Below, one piece after another: positions 15,277 to 24,413 of a stretch of DNA of 64,000 bases. The stretch covers positions 57,103 through 121,102 of the forward strand of contig QIAB01000032.1 in the NCBI GenBank assembly GCA_003225455.1. Reading direction: 5' to 3'. A model generated the notes under the pieces. That model was not told the DNA's origin and made no database searches. It saw only the letters and a list, made by a program, of their open reading frames with translations. This stretch comes from Acidobacteriota bacterium (GTDB lineage Bacteria > Acidobacteriota > Terriglobia > Terriglobales > Acidobacteriaceae). The first letter of the stretch is position 1, and each line of letters begins with the position of its first letter. The translations under genes were made by a program, and so were the position numbers.

Positions 15277-15738
15277 CTAAGCTGCTTTCGCAACCTGGGG
15301 ACGCATCTGTTTCATGAACTCTCGCATGGCGGCGAGATGACCTGGAGAGCGGGTTTCACTCCAGGCTTCGTAGCGCTGCGCGGCTTTTTCCAGATGGGCG
15401 AGGTAGCCATTCATTTTGAACCGCTGCCTAGCCTGGGGGACCGTCGCTTTCGCGAGCTCCCAGACACCGAAGAATTCTCCACTGGTTTCGAAGAATAGAT
15501 CCTCGTGGAGCAGACCATAGTTGAGCAGCGCGCAGGCCTGCTCCCAGTAGCTGAGCACCATCATCGCGAGCGCACCATTTTCGGTTCCGGGGGCCGCGAT
15601 TCGTGTGGCGTCATCAAAATTTTCCACAAAGTAGTTCTTGAAGAACCAGTCGCGCGCCTGGCGCAGCTTGGCCTCGCGGCGCTGTTCATAAACTTGCAGA
15701 TGAAGTTGAGCTTGTTCGTGCGTGGGTTTTGTTGCCAT
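15277..15738 (-). CDS. Conserved hypothetical protein, helix-rich
   Basis: 153 residues with AAGGAGAAG well placed before the ATG. Features: LHLQVYEQRREAKLRQARDW, then FENFDDATRI-like segments, MMVLSYWEQACALLNYGLLH and EFFGVWELAKATVPQARQRF. There is no signal peptide or membrane segment. I recognise no characterised family; the LxxYWExxxxLxxxGLL pattern resembles small DUF4760-like proteins, but that is a guess. Confidence 0.5.
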   Translation of the reverse strand: MATKPTHEQAQLHLQVYEQRREAKLRQARDWFFKNYFVENFDDATRIAAPGTENGALAMMVLSYWEQACALLNYGLLHEDLFFETSGEFFGVWELAKATVPQARQRFKMNGYLAHLEKAAQRYEAWSETRSPGHLAAMREFMKQMRPQVAKAA

Positions 15739-16024
15739 GATTGTTCTTCTCCTTTTAGTTTTTGTTTAATGAATTTGACTACTTTGAGTTTCGAGTTTCG
15801 CTTCTTGCGGGTCCGCAGCCTTCGCAATTTTTCGAAGGGTGGGATTCCCTTTAATTGTAGATTCTTGATGACCAGAGCACACCGTCTGCTCCATTAATTT
15901 TTCGGAAATTTGGATTGCCTTCACTTCCAGAATCTGTTATGTGATTCAAAGTCAAAGTTGTAAAACCAGTACTTCAAATAGCCCTAAGGTTGTCATTCCG
16001 ACGGAAGGGAGGAGTCTGATCGGG
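15739..16024. other. Gap between the hypothetical gene and the HxlR regulator
   Basis: AT-richer than its surroundings; no gene supported. GTTGTCATTCCGACGGA at 15987-16003 is one end of the CATTCCG/CGGAATG intergenic repeat family. Confidence 0.35.
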
Positions 16025-16513
16025 TCAGCGCTCCCTTCGTGCTTGTTCCGAATTGCGTTCTGAGAATTTCGGCAAGAACGGATTCGGATCTCTCTCTCGC
16101 CACCGTCGCCGGACTTCAGCAAGGACCTCTTCGCGATTCTTCTCCATCTTCGTGATGAGAGCGCAGGGCGCTCCCGTCTCCTCGTGCCGCGCGCCCCAAA
16201 TCAGCAACTCCAAAAGCACCGGCGCGAGATCAATCCCCTTTTCCGTCAGCCGGTAGTTCACCCTTCGCCCGTCTGTCTCTTCTGGTTCGGCGGTAATGAT
16301 CCCTTTTGCTTCGAGCTTCTGCAGACGGTCCGTCAGGATATTCGTGGCAATCCCTTCGCCCGATTCCTCGAAGTCCTTAAATGTCCGGAAGCCGCGAACC
16401 ATCAGATCGCGAATGATCAGCAGCGACCAGCGGTCTCCAAACCTCTCGAGCGAGATACTGACCGGGCAGCCGGAACGGCGTTTTGACTTAGGTCTCCCCG
16501 GCACATTCGACAC
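16025..16513 (-). CDS. HxlR-family transcriptional regulator
   Basis: About 162 residues if the GTG at 16513 is used; a TTG at 16540 would place the start inside a palindrome and I disfavour it. The HxlR winged helix is clear: SGCPVSISLERFGDRWSLLI, IRDLMVRGFRTFKDF, IATNILTDRLQKLEAKGII and GRRVNYRLTEKGIDLAPVLL. The conserved Cys near the N-terminus (SGCPV) can be a redox sensor in this family. It probably represses its own promoter through the dyad at 16526-16542. Confidence 0.85.
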   Translation of the reverse strand: MSNVPGRPKSKRRSGCPVSISLERFGDRWSLLIIRDLMVRGFRTFKDFEESGEGIATNILTDRLQKLEAKGIITAEPEETDGRRVNYRLTEKGIDLAPVLLELLIWGARHEETGAPCALITKMEKNREEVLAEVRRRWRERDPNPFLPKFSERNSEQARRER

Positions 16514-16525
16514 GCTATCAATATT

Positions 16526-16542
16526 ACTTGCAAAATGCAAGT
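16526..16542. promoter_or_regulatory. Perfect 7-bp inverted repeat upstream of the HxlR gene
   Basis: ACTTGCA-AAA-TGCAAGT. It lies immediately upstream of the chosen regulator start, in the position of an autoregulatory operator. HxlR dimers bind short palindromes of this size. Confidence 0.55.
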
Positions 16543-16639
16543 TATTTTCCCCCGGGCTACTCAGGGCAGAACGCGCTTGAACTGATGATGGAGTTCCATG
16601 CGCCTAGCGAAGACAATCTGGGAAGCACAGTGTGCGAAC

Positions 16640-18115
16640 TCAGCCCAACTTTTTCGCAACCAATTCGTTTACCACCTGAGGATTGGCCTGGCCTTTGGAA
16701 GCTTTCATCACCTGGCCTACAAAGAAACCAGCCACGGTCTTCTTACCCGCGCGGTATTGCTCAACCTGCCTGGGATTTGCGGCGATCAGTTCGTCAATAA
16801 TCTTTTCCAAGGCAGACGTGTCGCTCGATTGCTGCGGCCGCCCTTCTTCGTCGTAAACAACAGGGAAATCCTTTCCCCGTTGGAAGCACAAATCGTATAA
16901 ATCTTTGAGCATCTTTCCGGAGATGGCGCCAACGTCCACTAAATCGGAGGACTGTGCCACTCCCTTCATGGAAATCGGCGACTGCTCGATCTCCAAACCT
17001 TTGGCCTTCAGACGCCCGATCAATTCACTCTGGACCAGGTTCGCCACCCGTTTTGGATTCTTTGCCGATTTCGCCGCCTCCTCAAATTGATCCGCTAGTG
17101 CTTTGCTCGACGTGAGTACCTGCGCGTCTTTCTCAGTGATTCCGTAATCCACAACCATGCGCTCGCGCCGCGCTTCCGGCAATTCGGGCAACAACTTGCG
17201 AATTTGGCTGCTCCACTTTTCATCAACGACTAGCGGAAGTAAGTCAGGTTCAGGGAAATAACGATAGTCATGCGCCTGCTCTTTCGAGCGCATGCCGTAG
17301 GTCTTGCCCTCGTTTGCGTTATATAGCCGCGTCTCCTGCGTCACCTTGCCACCGGAGTCGATCAATTCAATCTGCCGCTCAATCTCGTAAGCCAAAGCCT
17401 CGCGAATAAAACGGAACGAGTTGACATTTTTTACTTCCGTCTTGGTTCCAAACTCCTTCTGCCCATGCGGCCGCACACTGACGTTCGCATCGCAGCGCAG
17501 CGAGCCTTCCTCCATGTTGCAATCACTCACCCCGGTATAAAGAATGATCTCCTTCAGGCGCGTGAGATATTCGTAAGCTTCGCCTGGAGAAGCGATATCT
17601 GGCTCGCTGACAATCTCAATCAGCGGCACCCCGCTGCGGTTAAGATCGATGGCGGTTTTCTCAACAGCGTCCGGAAATCCTTCATGCAGGCTCTTGCCGG
17701 CATCTTCCTCCAGGTGCAGGCGCGTGATGCCGATCTTCTTCGTTCCGCCTTCGCTATCGATGTCAATCCATCCATGTTCAGCTAACGGCCTGTCGTATTG
17801 CGAAATCTGATAGCCCTTCGGCAGATCGGGATAGAAGTAATTCTTCCTGGCAAAGATGGATGTCTCATTCACACGGCAATTCAGGGCCATTGCTGCCAAC
17901 ACAGCAAATTCCACAGCCTTGCGATTCAGCACCGGTAACGCCCCTGGTAGCCCAAGGCACACAGGGCAAACATTTGTATTGGGCGGGTCGCCGAATCGAG
18001 TGGAGCACGAGCAGAAAATCTTCGTGACAGTCAGAAGCTGCACATGCACTTCAAGCCCAATCACCGGCTCGTAGCGGGCGTGCGCTGCCACAGAACTATC
18101 CGCAGCCGTAACCAT
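16640..18115 (-). CDS. gatB: Asp-tRNA(Asn)/Glu-tRNA(Gln) amidotransferase subunit B
   Basis: 491 residues, full length for Gat[21 protein letters not shown] is the classic N-terminus. A zinc-type site has CSCSTRFG and [44 protein letters not shown] and [17 protein letters not shown] are catalytic and ammonia-channel segments of the cradle domain. The C-terminal YqeY-like tail domain ends [10 protein letters not shown]. It transamidates misacylated Glu-tRNA(Gln) or Asp-tRNA(Asn) together with GatA and GatC, neither of which is nearby. Confidence 0.97.
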   Translation of the reverse strand: MVTAADSSVAAHARYEPVIGLEVHVQLLTVTKIFCSCSTRFGDPPNTNVCPVCLGLPGALPVLNRKAVEFAVLAAMALNCRVNETSIFARKNYFYPDLPKGYQISQYDRPLAEHGWIDIDSEGGTKKIGITRLHLEEDAGKSLHEGFPDAVEKTAIDLNRSGVPLIEIVSEPDIASPGEAYEYLTRLKEIILYTGVSDCNMEEGSLRCDANVSVRPHGQKEFGTKTEVKNVNSFRFIREALAYEIERQIELIDSGGKVTQETRLYNANEGKTYGMRSKEQAHDYRYFPEPDLLPLVVDEKWSSQIRKLLPELPEARRERMVVDYGITEKDAQVLTSSKALADQFEEAAKSAKNPKRVANLVQSELIGRLKAKGLEIEQSPISMKGVAQSSDLVDVGAISGKMLKDLYDLCFQRGKDFPVVYDEEGRPQQSSDTSALEKIIDELIAANPRQVEQYRAGKKTVAGFFVGQVMKASKGQANPQVVNELVAKKLG

Positions 18116-18168
18116 GTCACGTAATTATAAGACTGGAACCGAGAGACGCTGATCGGCTGAGAGGTTTA

Positions 18169-18825
18169 TTATTTCGCGGGCGCGCTCGAATACTTTTCCA
18201 GTGAGATTTCAAAATACATCAACTCGGTTCCTCTAGCATCGCGCACTCCAGTGAGGTAAAAGTGCGCGCCGGCCAATGGAGCTGAAATGTCGGAAACATC
18301 GAAAAATAAGAAGCCTGCTTTGGTGGAATGAGGTTCTACCGCTTTTGCGACAAATAGTGCGCTCTGAATTTCCTCCCTCGCTCCCTTGTTCAACCCGCCT
18401 TTTACTTTGTTTCGGGGAAACGGCAAAGGATATTGCGAACGGCTAGCCGAAGGATGCACCAGTCTGCGTTCAATGTCCTCCTCCGTGGCAGGAGCAATCT
18501 TCGTTCGGTTTGCAGTGACGAGTTGCGCTTCCATGCTGGCCAACGCAATTGGCTGGGTACCATCGTTGGTCACGACCAGAAAAATCGGCACGAATCCGTA
18601 TTCGCCATAATGCACGCTAAAAATCTTCGCCTTGTCAGCCATGTCATAGGGGTCGAGCGCAACTGTAACTTGCTCAGTCTGGTGCACATCATGCGCCGGA
18701 TAGGCCCGGGCCGGCTGCGCCTGAGGCATTACGAAATCTTTCGCCGCCAAGCACACCAACGGCGCCACCGCGATTCCAACGAAGACCGCAGCACGAAGGC
18801 GAGCGCCTGGCCATGCACGAAACAT
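18169..18825 (-). CDS. Exported hypothetical protein
   Basis: 218 residues. The N-terminus (ARLRAAVFVGIAVAPLVCLA) is a signal peptide or membrane anchor. The rest is predicted beta-rich: VHYGEYGFVPIFLVVTNDGT, ASMEAQLVTANRTKIAPATE and TKAGFLFFDVSDISAPLAG. The middle resembles the bacterial Ig-like region of proteins that bind envelope components. No family assigned. It is transcribed away from the LPS operon that follows. Confidence 0.5.
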   Translation of the reverse strand: MFRAWPGARLRAAVFVGIAVAPLVCLAAKDFVMPQAQPARAYPAHDVHQTEQVTVALDPYDMADKAKIFSVHYGEYGFVPIFLVVTNDGTQPIALASMEAQLVTANRTKIAPATEEDIERRLVHPSASRSQYPLPFPRNKVKGGLNKGAREEIQSALFVAKAVEPHSTKAGFLFFDVSDISAPLAGAHFYLTGVRDARGTELMYFEISLEKYSSAPAK

Positions 18826-18904
18826 GATGGTTGATTATAGGATGCGGGCGTTTTGAGCAACGGTGCCTTAGCTCGCGCCGATGCGTTTAGAATGTCACTC
18901 TCCC

Positions 18905-20209
18905 ATGTACTTGCTGTACAGCTCGCTGCTGGCGATCAGCCTATTGATCACTATCCCGTACTGGATCTTTCAGATGCTGCGCCACGGGAAATACGGTGCG
19001 GGCCTGCGAGAGCGGCTGGGAAGAGTAGCGAGCAGGCTGCAAGGACAGCAACCAACGTCGGCAATTTGGGTCCATGCCGTCTCCGTCGGTGAGGTAGTGG
19101 CGGTTAGTGAATTAGTGGCGGGACTGCGCCGCCAATTTCCGCAGCATCGAGTAGTGGTCTCGACGACTACGGCTACCGGCCAAGAACTGGCGCGCGCTCG
19201 ATTTGGGGAGAACAACGTTTTCTACTTCCCGCTTGACTTCGCGTTTGCTATTCGCCCCTACTTGCGATTGCTCCGCCCCGAACTGATCGTGATCGCGGAA
19301 ACAGAATTCTGGCCGAACTTCCTTCATATGGCGCACGCAAGCCATACCCGCGTTGCAGTTGTGAACGCGCGCATCTCCGACCGGTCATGGCCCGGATACC
19401 GCCGCTCCCGCTTTCTGCTGAGACGAACTCTGCAAAATGTGGATCTCTTCCTGGCGCAGACCGAGGAAGACGCATGCCGTCTCGCCCAGGTCGGCGCGCC
19501 CGCAGCTCGCGTGCAGGTCAGTGGCAATCTCAAGTTTGATGTCGCGCCCGCTTCTCCTCCGCCGATTGTGGCCACATTGCGTTCTGCAATTCAGCAATCC
19601 TCTGCCGGCCCTATTATCGTTTGCGGAAGCACAATGGAAGAAGAGGAGCCGATTCTTCTGCGTGCCTTTGAAAATGTGCTGGCCAGCTATCCCAAGGCCG
19701 TGATGGTGCTTGCGCCGCGTCATCCCGAGCGCTTCGAGAAAGTTGCGGACCTGCTGCAACATCTTGGAATCCGCTTCTGGCGGCGCTCGTTATGGAATGG
19801 TGATGCCGTACACGGCGGTGTTCTTTTACTCGACAGCATCGGCGAATTGGCCTCAATCTATTCGCTGGCCGATGTTGCTTTCGTGGGCGGAAGCCTCGTG
19901 CCCAAGGGCGGACACAACATCATCGAGCCCGCCCAGCATGGCGCGGCGATAATCGTCGGCAATCACACGGAAAATTTTCGCGACATTGTGGGCCTATTTC
20001 AAAACCGTGATGCTGTACGCGTCACCGGCCCGGCGGAGTTCCCGCTAGTCTTAATGGAGCTTTTGTCTCATGACGCGGAACGGCGGGCTCTTGGCCATCG
20101 CGCTGCCGAAACTCTGCGTTCGCAAATGGGCGCCACACAAAAAACAATGGATGCTCTCGAAGCGCTATTGCAGCCGTCCCGCGTCGGAGTGGAGACCAGC
20201 CGTGCCTAG
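18905..20209 (+). CDS. waaA: 3-deoxy-D-manno-octulosonic acid (Kdo) transferase
   Basis: About 434 residues from the ATG at 18905 (an ATG at 18881 is possible). An N-terminal membrane anchor (MYLLYSSLLAISLLITIPYW) is followed by WVHAVSVGEVVAV and HRVVVSTTTATGQELA. IVIAETEFWPNFLHMA holds the catalytic Glu region, with VNARISDRSWPGYRR after it. The C-terminal GT-B half has GGSLVPKGGHNIIEPAQHG. It adds Kdo to lipid A precursor at the inner membrane. First gene of a seven-gene LPS operon. Confidence 0.95.
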   Translation: MYLLYSSLLAISLLITIPYWIFQMLRHGKYGAGLRERLGRVASRLQGQQPTSAIWVHAVSVGEVVAVSELVAGLRRQFPQHRVVVSTTTATGQELARARFGENNVFYFPLDFAFAIRPYLRLLRPELIVIAETEFWPNFLHMAHASHTRVAVVNARISDRSWPGYRRSRFLLRRTLQNVDLFLAQTEEDACRLAQVGAPAARVQVSGNLKFDVAPASPPPIVATLRSAIQQSSAGPIIVCGSTMEEEEPILLRAFENVLASYPKAVMVLAPRHPERFEKVADLLQHLGIRFWRRSLWNGDAVHGGVLLLDSIGELASIYSLADVAFVGGSLVPKGGHNIIEPAQHGAAIIVGNHTENFRDIVGLFQNRDAVRVTGPAEFPLVLMELLSHDAERRALGHRAAETLRSQMGATQKTMDALEALLQPSRVGVETSRA

Positions 20210-20246
20210 ACTAGGCATCGGTTATTTGTCCTAAGGACATAAATCA

Positions 20247-21179
20247 GTGACTTCGCTTTTCGGCCTTGGCGTAGACATACGAAATGCGCTTTATAACCGC
20301 GGATTCATACGCGCCAAGAAACTGAAAGGGCCGGTCATAAGCGTCGGTAATTTGTCAGTGGGCGGTTCCGGTAAAACGCCCTTTGTTCTGCTCCTTGGCG
20401 AGTTGCTCAAGCAACGCGACATAAAGTTTAATATCCTCTCCCGCGGCTACGGACGCCGCTCTCGCGGCGTACTGCTGGTTGACCCTTCCGGCCCTGCTCG
20501 CGAATTCGGCGATGAGCCGATACTCATGGCACGACGGCTGAACGTCCCCGTCATCGTAGGCGAGGACCGTTATGAAGCTGGCTGCTTTGCGGAACAAGAA
20601 TTCGGGCCGCAGTTGCACTTGCTTGATGATGGCTTCCAACATCGCGCTCTGGCCCGCGATTTCGACATCGTCCTGGTCACGCCCGAGGACGCCCGTGACC
20701 GCTTGCTTCCTGCTGGACGCTTGCGCGAACCACTCAGCGCGCTGCGCCGTGCCGATGCCATCGTACTCACCAGCGGCGCCACTCCGGAATCTTTCCCGCT
20801 GGACAGCAAGCTGATCTGGCGTGCGCGGCGCGGCATTCAAGCTAAAGATGTTCCTATCCGCCCGGTGGTGTTCTGTGGTATTGCGCGCCCTAAGAATTTC
20901 TTGATGCAACTTCGAATTGCGGGAATCGAACCCGCAGCCGAGGCCTTTTACCGCGATCATCACTCTTACACAGAACGGGACGTGCAAGACTTAACAAAGC
21001 TGCGCGTTCAAAGCGAAGCCGATGGCTTTGTGACTACAGAGAAAGACGCCATAAACCTGGGGGAGTTTCTTCCCGCTCTTGACTCGTTGGCAATCGTTCC
21101 CGTGAAAATGGAGCTGCTCGATGCCGATAATGCCGTGGATACCATGCTGCGCGCCATCGAGGAGCGCCGCCGGGCGTGA
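20247..21179 (+). CDS. lpxK: Tetraacyldisaccharide 4'-kinase
   Basis: 310 residues from a GTG at 20247. PVISVGNLSVGGSGKTPFV carries the Walker A loop. ILSRGYGRR is followed by VGEDRYEAG, and LHLLDDGFQHRALARDFDIV holds the DDGFQH motif unique to LpxK. The C-terminal FVTTEKDAINL is also typical. It phosphorylates the 4' position of lipid A precursor at the membrane. It follows waaA by 37 bases, in line with adjacent steps of lipid A-Kdo synthesis. Confidence 0.95.
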   Translation: MTSLFGLGVDIRNALYNRGFIRAKKLKGPVISVGNLSVGGSGKTPFVLLLGELLKQRDIKFNILSRGYGRRSRGVLLVDPSGPAREFGDEPILMARRLNVPVIVGEDRYEAGCFAEQEFGPQLHLLDDGFQHRALARDFDIVLVTPEDARDRLLPAGRLREPLSALRRADAIVLTSGATPESFPLDSKLIWRARRGIQAKDVPIRPVVFCGIARPKNFLMQLRIAGIEPAAEAFYRDHHSYTERDVQDLTKLRVQSEADGFVTTEKDAINLGEFLPALDSLAIVPVKMELLDADNAVDTMLRAIEERRRA

Positions 21180-21255
21180 GAGAATCAGCGTACCCCAGCT
21201 CTTCATTTGACCTGGGAATATGCAGGGGCTAGAAAATGAGTGGCTCAAAATCCGG

Positions 21256-22290
21256 ATGACTCAACATCCCAAGCAGTCCGAACGCCTCAAGAAAATAGTG
21301 GAATCCTTTCCCAAGGTCACGATCACCGTTGTCGGCGATCTTGTGGCGGATGAATTCGTGTTCGGAGAAATCTCCCGCGTCTCCCGCGAAGCTCCAGTCT
21401 TGATCTTGAAACACCGCGAGCGCAGCGTAGTCCCAGGCGGAGGAGCGAACGCGATCTGTAACCTCGCTGCGCTTGGGGTGAATGTTCTTCCGGTTGGTGT
21501 GCTTGGGGATGACGAGCCCGGGCGCCTTCTGCTCAAGCAATTTCGCCACAAGCGTATCCCGGTCAGTGGTGTTTTAAAGGACAAACATTACGCTACCGTA
21601 ACCAAGACCCGTATCCTTGCTGGCATGACGCACACAGCCCGCCAACAAGTTGTACGAGTTGATCGCGAGCCGGAATCTGAGCCCAGTCCGCATCTTAAGC
21701 GCGAACTAGTGCTGGCGGCACGGGAATACGTTCGCGCGTCGGATGCATTGCTGGTTTCTGACTACGGCTACGGTTCGGCTTCGCCCGCCATTCTGAATGA
21801 GATTCGTGGGAAGACCCCGGTCGCGGGCGTTCCTGTGGTGCTCGATTCACGCTTTCGCATGTTGCAGTTTTCCGGTGTCACCGCCGCCACTCCCAATGAG
21901 CCCGAACTGGAAGAGGCTCTCGGCATCCGTGTCGGTCAGGATTGGAAGCTCCTGTGTTCCGCCGCCGAGCAGATTATGTCGAGGATGAAACTGCAATCCC
22001 TGCTGGTCACGCGCGGGCGCGATGGCATGGTTGCCTTTTCCCGCCGCCATAAGCCCGTGGACATCGATATTTTCGGCTCCGATCAGGTAGCAGATGTTAC
22101 TGGCGCGGGCGATACTGTCATCGCCACGTTCACGGCATCTTTAGCCGCGGGGGCCAGCAGCGAAGAAGCAGCCCATCTGGCGAATTATGCTGGAGGAATC
22201 GTGGTCATGAAGCGGGGCACCGCGACTGTGGCCCGGGAAGAGCTCTTGCATGCGATCGATCAAGCGCCACCTGCAACTAGACCTCATTGA
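21256..22290 (+). CDS. hldE1: D-glycero-beta-D-manno-heptose-7-phosphate kinase
   Basis: About 344 residues from the ATG at 21256; an ATG at 21220 is an alternative. PfkB/ribokinase fold: VVGDLVADEFVFGEISRVSR, VVPGGGANAICNLAALGV, TKTRILAG and the catalytic loop DVTGAGDTVIATF near the C-terminus. It makes heptose-1,7-bisphosphate for the ADP-heptose pathway. The stop overlaps the TTG start of the adenylyltransferase, so the kinase and nucleotidyl functions are split here rather than fused as in E. coli HldE. Confidence 0.9.
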   Translation: MTQHPKQSERLKKIVESFPKVTITVVGDLVADEFVFGEISRVSREAPVLILKHRERSVVPGGGANAICNLAALGVNVLPVGVLGDDEPGRLLLKQFRHKRIPVSGVLKDKHYATVTKTRILAGMTHTARQQVVRVDREPESEPSPHLKRELVLAAREYVRASDALLVSDYGYGSASPAILNEIRGKTPVAGVPVVLDSRFRMLQFSGVTAATPNEPELEEALGIRVGQDWKLLCSAAEQIMSRMKLQSLLVTRGRDGMVAFSRRHKPVDIDIFGSDQVADVTGAGDTVIATFTASLAAGASSEEAAHLANYAGGIVVMKRGTATVAREELLHAIDQAPPATRPH

Positions 22291-22787
22291 GCACGGAGAC
22301 AGAAATTAAAGAAAAAATCCTAAACGGCGAACAAGTAAGACAGCGCATCGCCGAGTGGCGGCGAGGCGGCGAATCTATCATTCTCGCGAATGGTGGCTTC
22401 GATCTGCTGCATGTTGGCCATATCCGCTACTTGCATGCAGCCAAACAGCTAGGCGGACGTCTGCTTGTGGCAGTGAACTCGGATGAGTCAATGCGCTCGC
22501 TAAAAGGCCAAGGACGCCCGCTGATTCCGGCCGAAGAGCGCGCCGAAATTGTCTCGGCCCTCGCCGACGTGGATGCTGTAGTGATCTTTTCGGAACCCGA
22601 TGTTCGCCGCCTTATTCGCGAGATCCGCCCCGACATTCACGCTAAGGGGACTGATTACACAGTCGAAAGTGTCCCCGAACGTGATGAAGTGCTCGCGCAG
22701 GGCGGGCGCGTAGTCATCGTCGGTGATCCCAAGGACCACTCCTCCACCGAAATCATCCGATCACGGATCGAGGCGCGCCGTTCGTGA
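22287..22787 (+). CDS. hldE2: D-glycero-beta-D-manno-heptose 1-phosphate adenylyltransferase
   Basis: 166 residues starting with TTG at 22287, overlapping the kinase stop by 4 bases (TTGA). LANGGFDLLHVGHIRYLHAA contains the HxGH signature of cytidylyltransferase-like nucleotidyltransferases. AVNSDESMRSLKGQGRP and KDHSSTEIIRSRI give the second conserved segment (STx4IR). It activates heptose-1-phosphate to ADP-heptose. The rare start and overlap imply translational coupling. Confidence 0.93.
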   Translation: MSTETEIKEKILNGEQVRQRIAEWRRGGESIILANGGFDLLHVGHIRYLHAAKQLGGRLLVAVNSDESMRSLKGQGRPLIPAEERAEIVSALADVDAVVIFSEPDVRRLIREIRPDIHAKGTDYTVESVPERDEVLAQGGRVVIVGDPKDHSSTEIIRSRIEARRS

Positions 22788-23872
22788 GCGCGGCGCCGCA
22801 TGTAACTGCTCCGGCATTCTGCCGCATCTTGATCGTTCGCCTCGGCTCGATGGGCGACATCATTCACACTCTTTACGCAGCCACAGCGCTGCGAGCGGCT
22901 TTTCCCGAGGCAACTCTCGGCTGGGTGATCGAAGAACGCTGGGCTGAGTTGCTTTGTACTCTTCCTACGCCACGCTCCGGGGCGCGTTCCCCTCAGCGGC
23001 CGCTGGCCGACAAAATTCACACCGTAAACACAAAACTGTGGCGCCACCGTTTATTCCACCTTCAGACTTGGGAACAAACGGCCTCCGCGTTTAGCGACTT
23101 GCGTGCGCCGGAGTATGAAATTGCAATTGACTTCCAGGGCGCAATTCGCTCTGCCCTGCTGGCACGCTGGTCAGGGGCGCCGATCATCTATGGTTTCGCG
23201 CGGCCGCGCGAAAATATTGCCAGCATGCTCTACAGGCGAAAAGTAATCGCGCGCGGCACGCACGTCATAGAGCAGAATTTATCACTCGCTGAAGCGGTTA
23301 TACGAACGCCGCTGGCGGTGCCGGAGATCCAGTTTCCTTACGACCCGGCCGCCGAGCATGATTGTGACTCCAATGTAGATGCTAACCGCGCAAGTAATTT
23401 TGTCCTGCTTAATCCTGGAGCAGGTTGGGGCGCGAAGCAGTGGGGACCGGAGCGGTATGGCGAGGTGGCGAAGCAACTGGCAGAGAACTGCTTGTTGTCA
23501 TTCATTAATTTCGGTCCGGGGGAAGAACAGTTGGCAAAAGCGGCGGAAGCGGCCAGCAGTGGGGCTGCCCGTCCGTTTTCAGGTTCACTGACGCAACTGA
23601 TCGCACTCACCCGGCGTGCGCGCCTGTTCATCGGCGGTGACACCGGCCCAATGCACCTCGCGGCGGCTTTGCGCGTTCCAGTCGTAGGAATTTTCGGCCC
23701 CACCGATCCAGCTCGCAATGGGCCGTTCGGAACCCGCAGCATCGTCCTGCGCGACCCGGCAAGCACCACATCCCACAAGCGCCGCTCTCGGCCCGACGAG
23801 GGCTTGCGCGAAATCAGTCCCGAACAAGTCGTGGAAGCCGCGCGCCGACTCTTGCGGAGCCGTTGTGCCTAG
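22784..23872 (+). CDS. LPS heptosyltransferase (GT9)
   Basis: 362 residues from a GTG at 22784 overlapping the previous stop (GTGA). ILIVRLGSMGDIIHTLYAAT is the GT9 N-terminus. EIAIDFQGAIRSALLA and LNPGAGWGAKQWGPERYGEV follow. FIGGDTGPMHLAAALRVPVV and FGPTDPARNGPFG form the ADP-heptose site. It resembles WaaC (heptosyltransferase I) more than WaaF by the GSMGDIIHTL and DFQGAIRS pattern, and sits next to the ADP-heptose genes it depends on. Confidence 0.9.
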   Translation: MSAAPHVTAPAFCRILIVRLGSMGDIIHTLYAATALRAAFPEATLGWVIEERWAELLCTLPTPRSGARSPQRPLADKIHTVNTKLWRHRLFHLQTWEQTASAFSDLRAPEYEIAIDFQGAIRSALLARWSGAPIIYGFARPRENIASMLYRRKVIARGTHVIEQNLSLAEAVIRTPLAVPEIQFPYDPAAEHDCDSNVDANRASNFVLLNPGAGWGAKQWGPERYGEVAKQLAENCLLSFINFGPGEEQLAKAAEAASSGAARPFSGSLTQLIALTRRARLFIGGDTGPMHLAAALRVPVVGIFGPTDPARNGPFGTRSIVLRDPASTTSHKRRSRPDEGLREISPEQVVEAARRLLRSRCA

Positions 23873-24410
23873 TTGGAGCCATATCGCGCGCCGCATCCGC
23901 GTTCCAGTTGGCTTCGTGTTTGCCGTTTGCTATTTCTGGCTGGCAAGACCAACGCCGCGACCTATTCTTATCGGCGCGATCATTGTGCTTTGCGGTTTAT
24001 TTATCCGCGCCCTCGCCTCCGGCTACGTGCAGAAGAATGAAGAACTCACCACCGGCGGCCCGTACGCCTATACCCGCAATCCGTTGTATTTCGGTTCGCT
24101 GATCCTGGCCGTCGGCTTCGGCTGGGCTGCTCAGAACTGGTGGATCGCGGCCGCGATCCTGCTGATTTTTGTCGTGATCTACATGCCGGTGATTCTGGAC
24201 GAAGAGAGATTTCTCCGGCAGAGATTTCCGAACTTCGCAGCTTATTCCCATCAGGTCCCGCGCTTCATTCCACGGCTCACGCCATTCATGGGAACATCCG
24301 GCGCTTTCTCCTGGGACTTGTACCGCAAGCATCGCGAGTATCATGCGATGATAGGATCGATAGCAATGCTGCTTGCGCTCGTGGTCAAAATGCTTTTCCT
24401 GTCCCGGTGA
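23865..24410 (+). CDS. Isoprenylcysteine carboxyl methyltransferase-like membrane protein
   Basis: 181 residues from a GTG at 23865, overlapping the heptosyltransferase stop by 8 bases. Membrane helices: VGFVFAVCYFWLA, PILIGAIIVLCGLFIRALAS and WWIAAAILLIFVVIYMPVIL. The SAM-binding ICMT/PEMT pattern is GGPYAYTRNPLYFGSLI plus DEERFLRQRFPNFAAYSHQV and PRFIPRL. It may methylate a lipid or membrane substrate; the coupling to LPS genes hints at an envelope role, which is inference. Confidence 0.8.
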   Translation: MPSWSHIARRIRVPVGFVFAVCYFWLARPTPRPILIGAIIVLCGLFIRALASGYVQKNEELTTGGPYAYTRNPLYFGSLILAVGFGWAAQNWWIAAAILLIFVVIYMPVILDEERFLRQRFPNFAAYSHQVPRFIPRLTPFMGTSGAFSWDLYRKHREYHAMIGSIAMLLALVVKMLFLSR

Positions 24411-24413
24411 GTT

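Noticed and set aside
20918..20945. Sequence like a tRNA T-arm (GGGAATCGAACCCGCAG)
   Set aside because: It lies inside the conserved lpxK reading frame and no acceptor, D or anticodon arms surround it.
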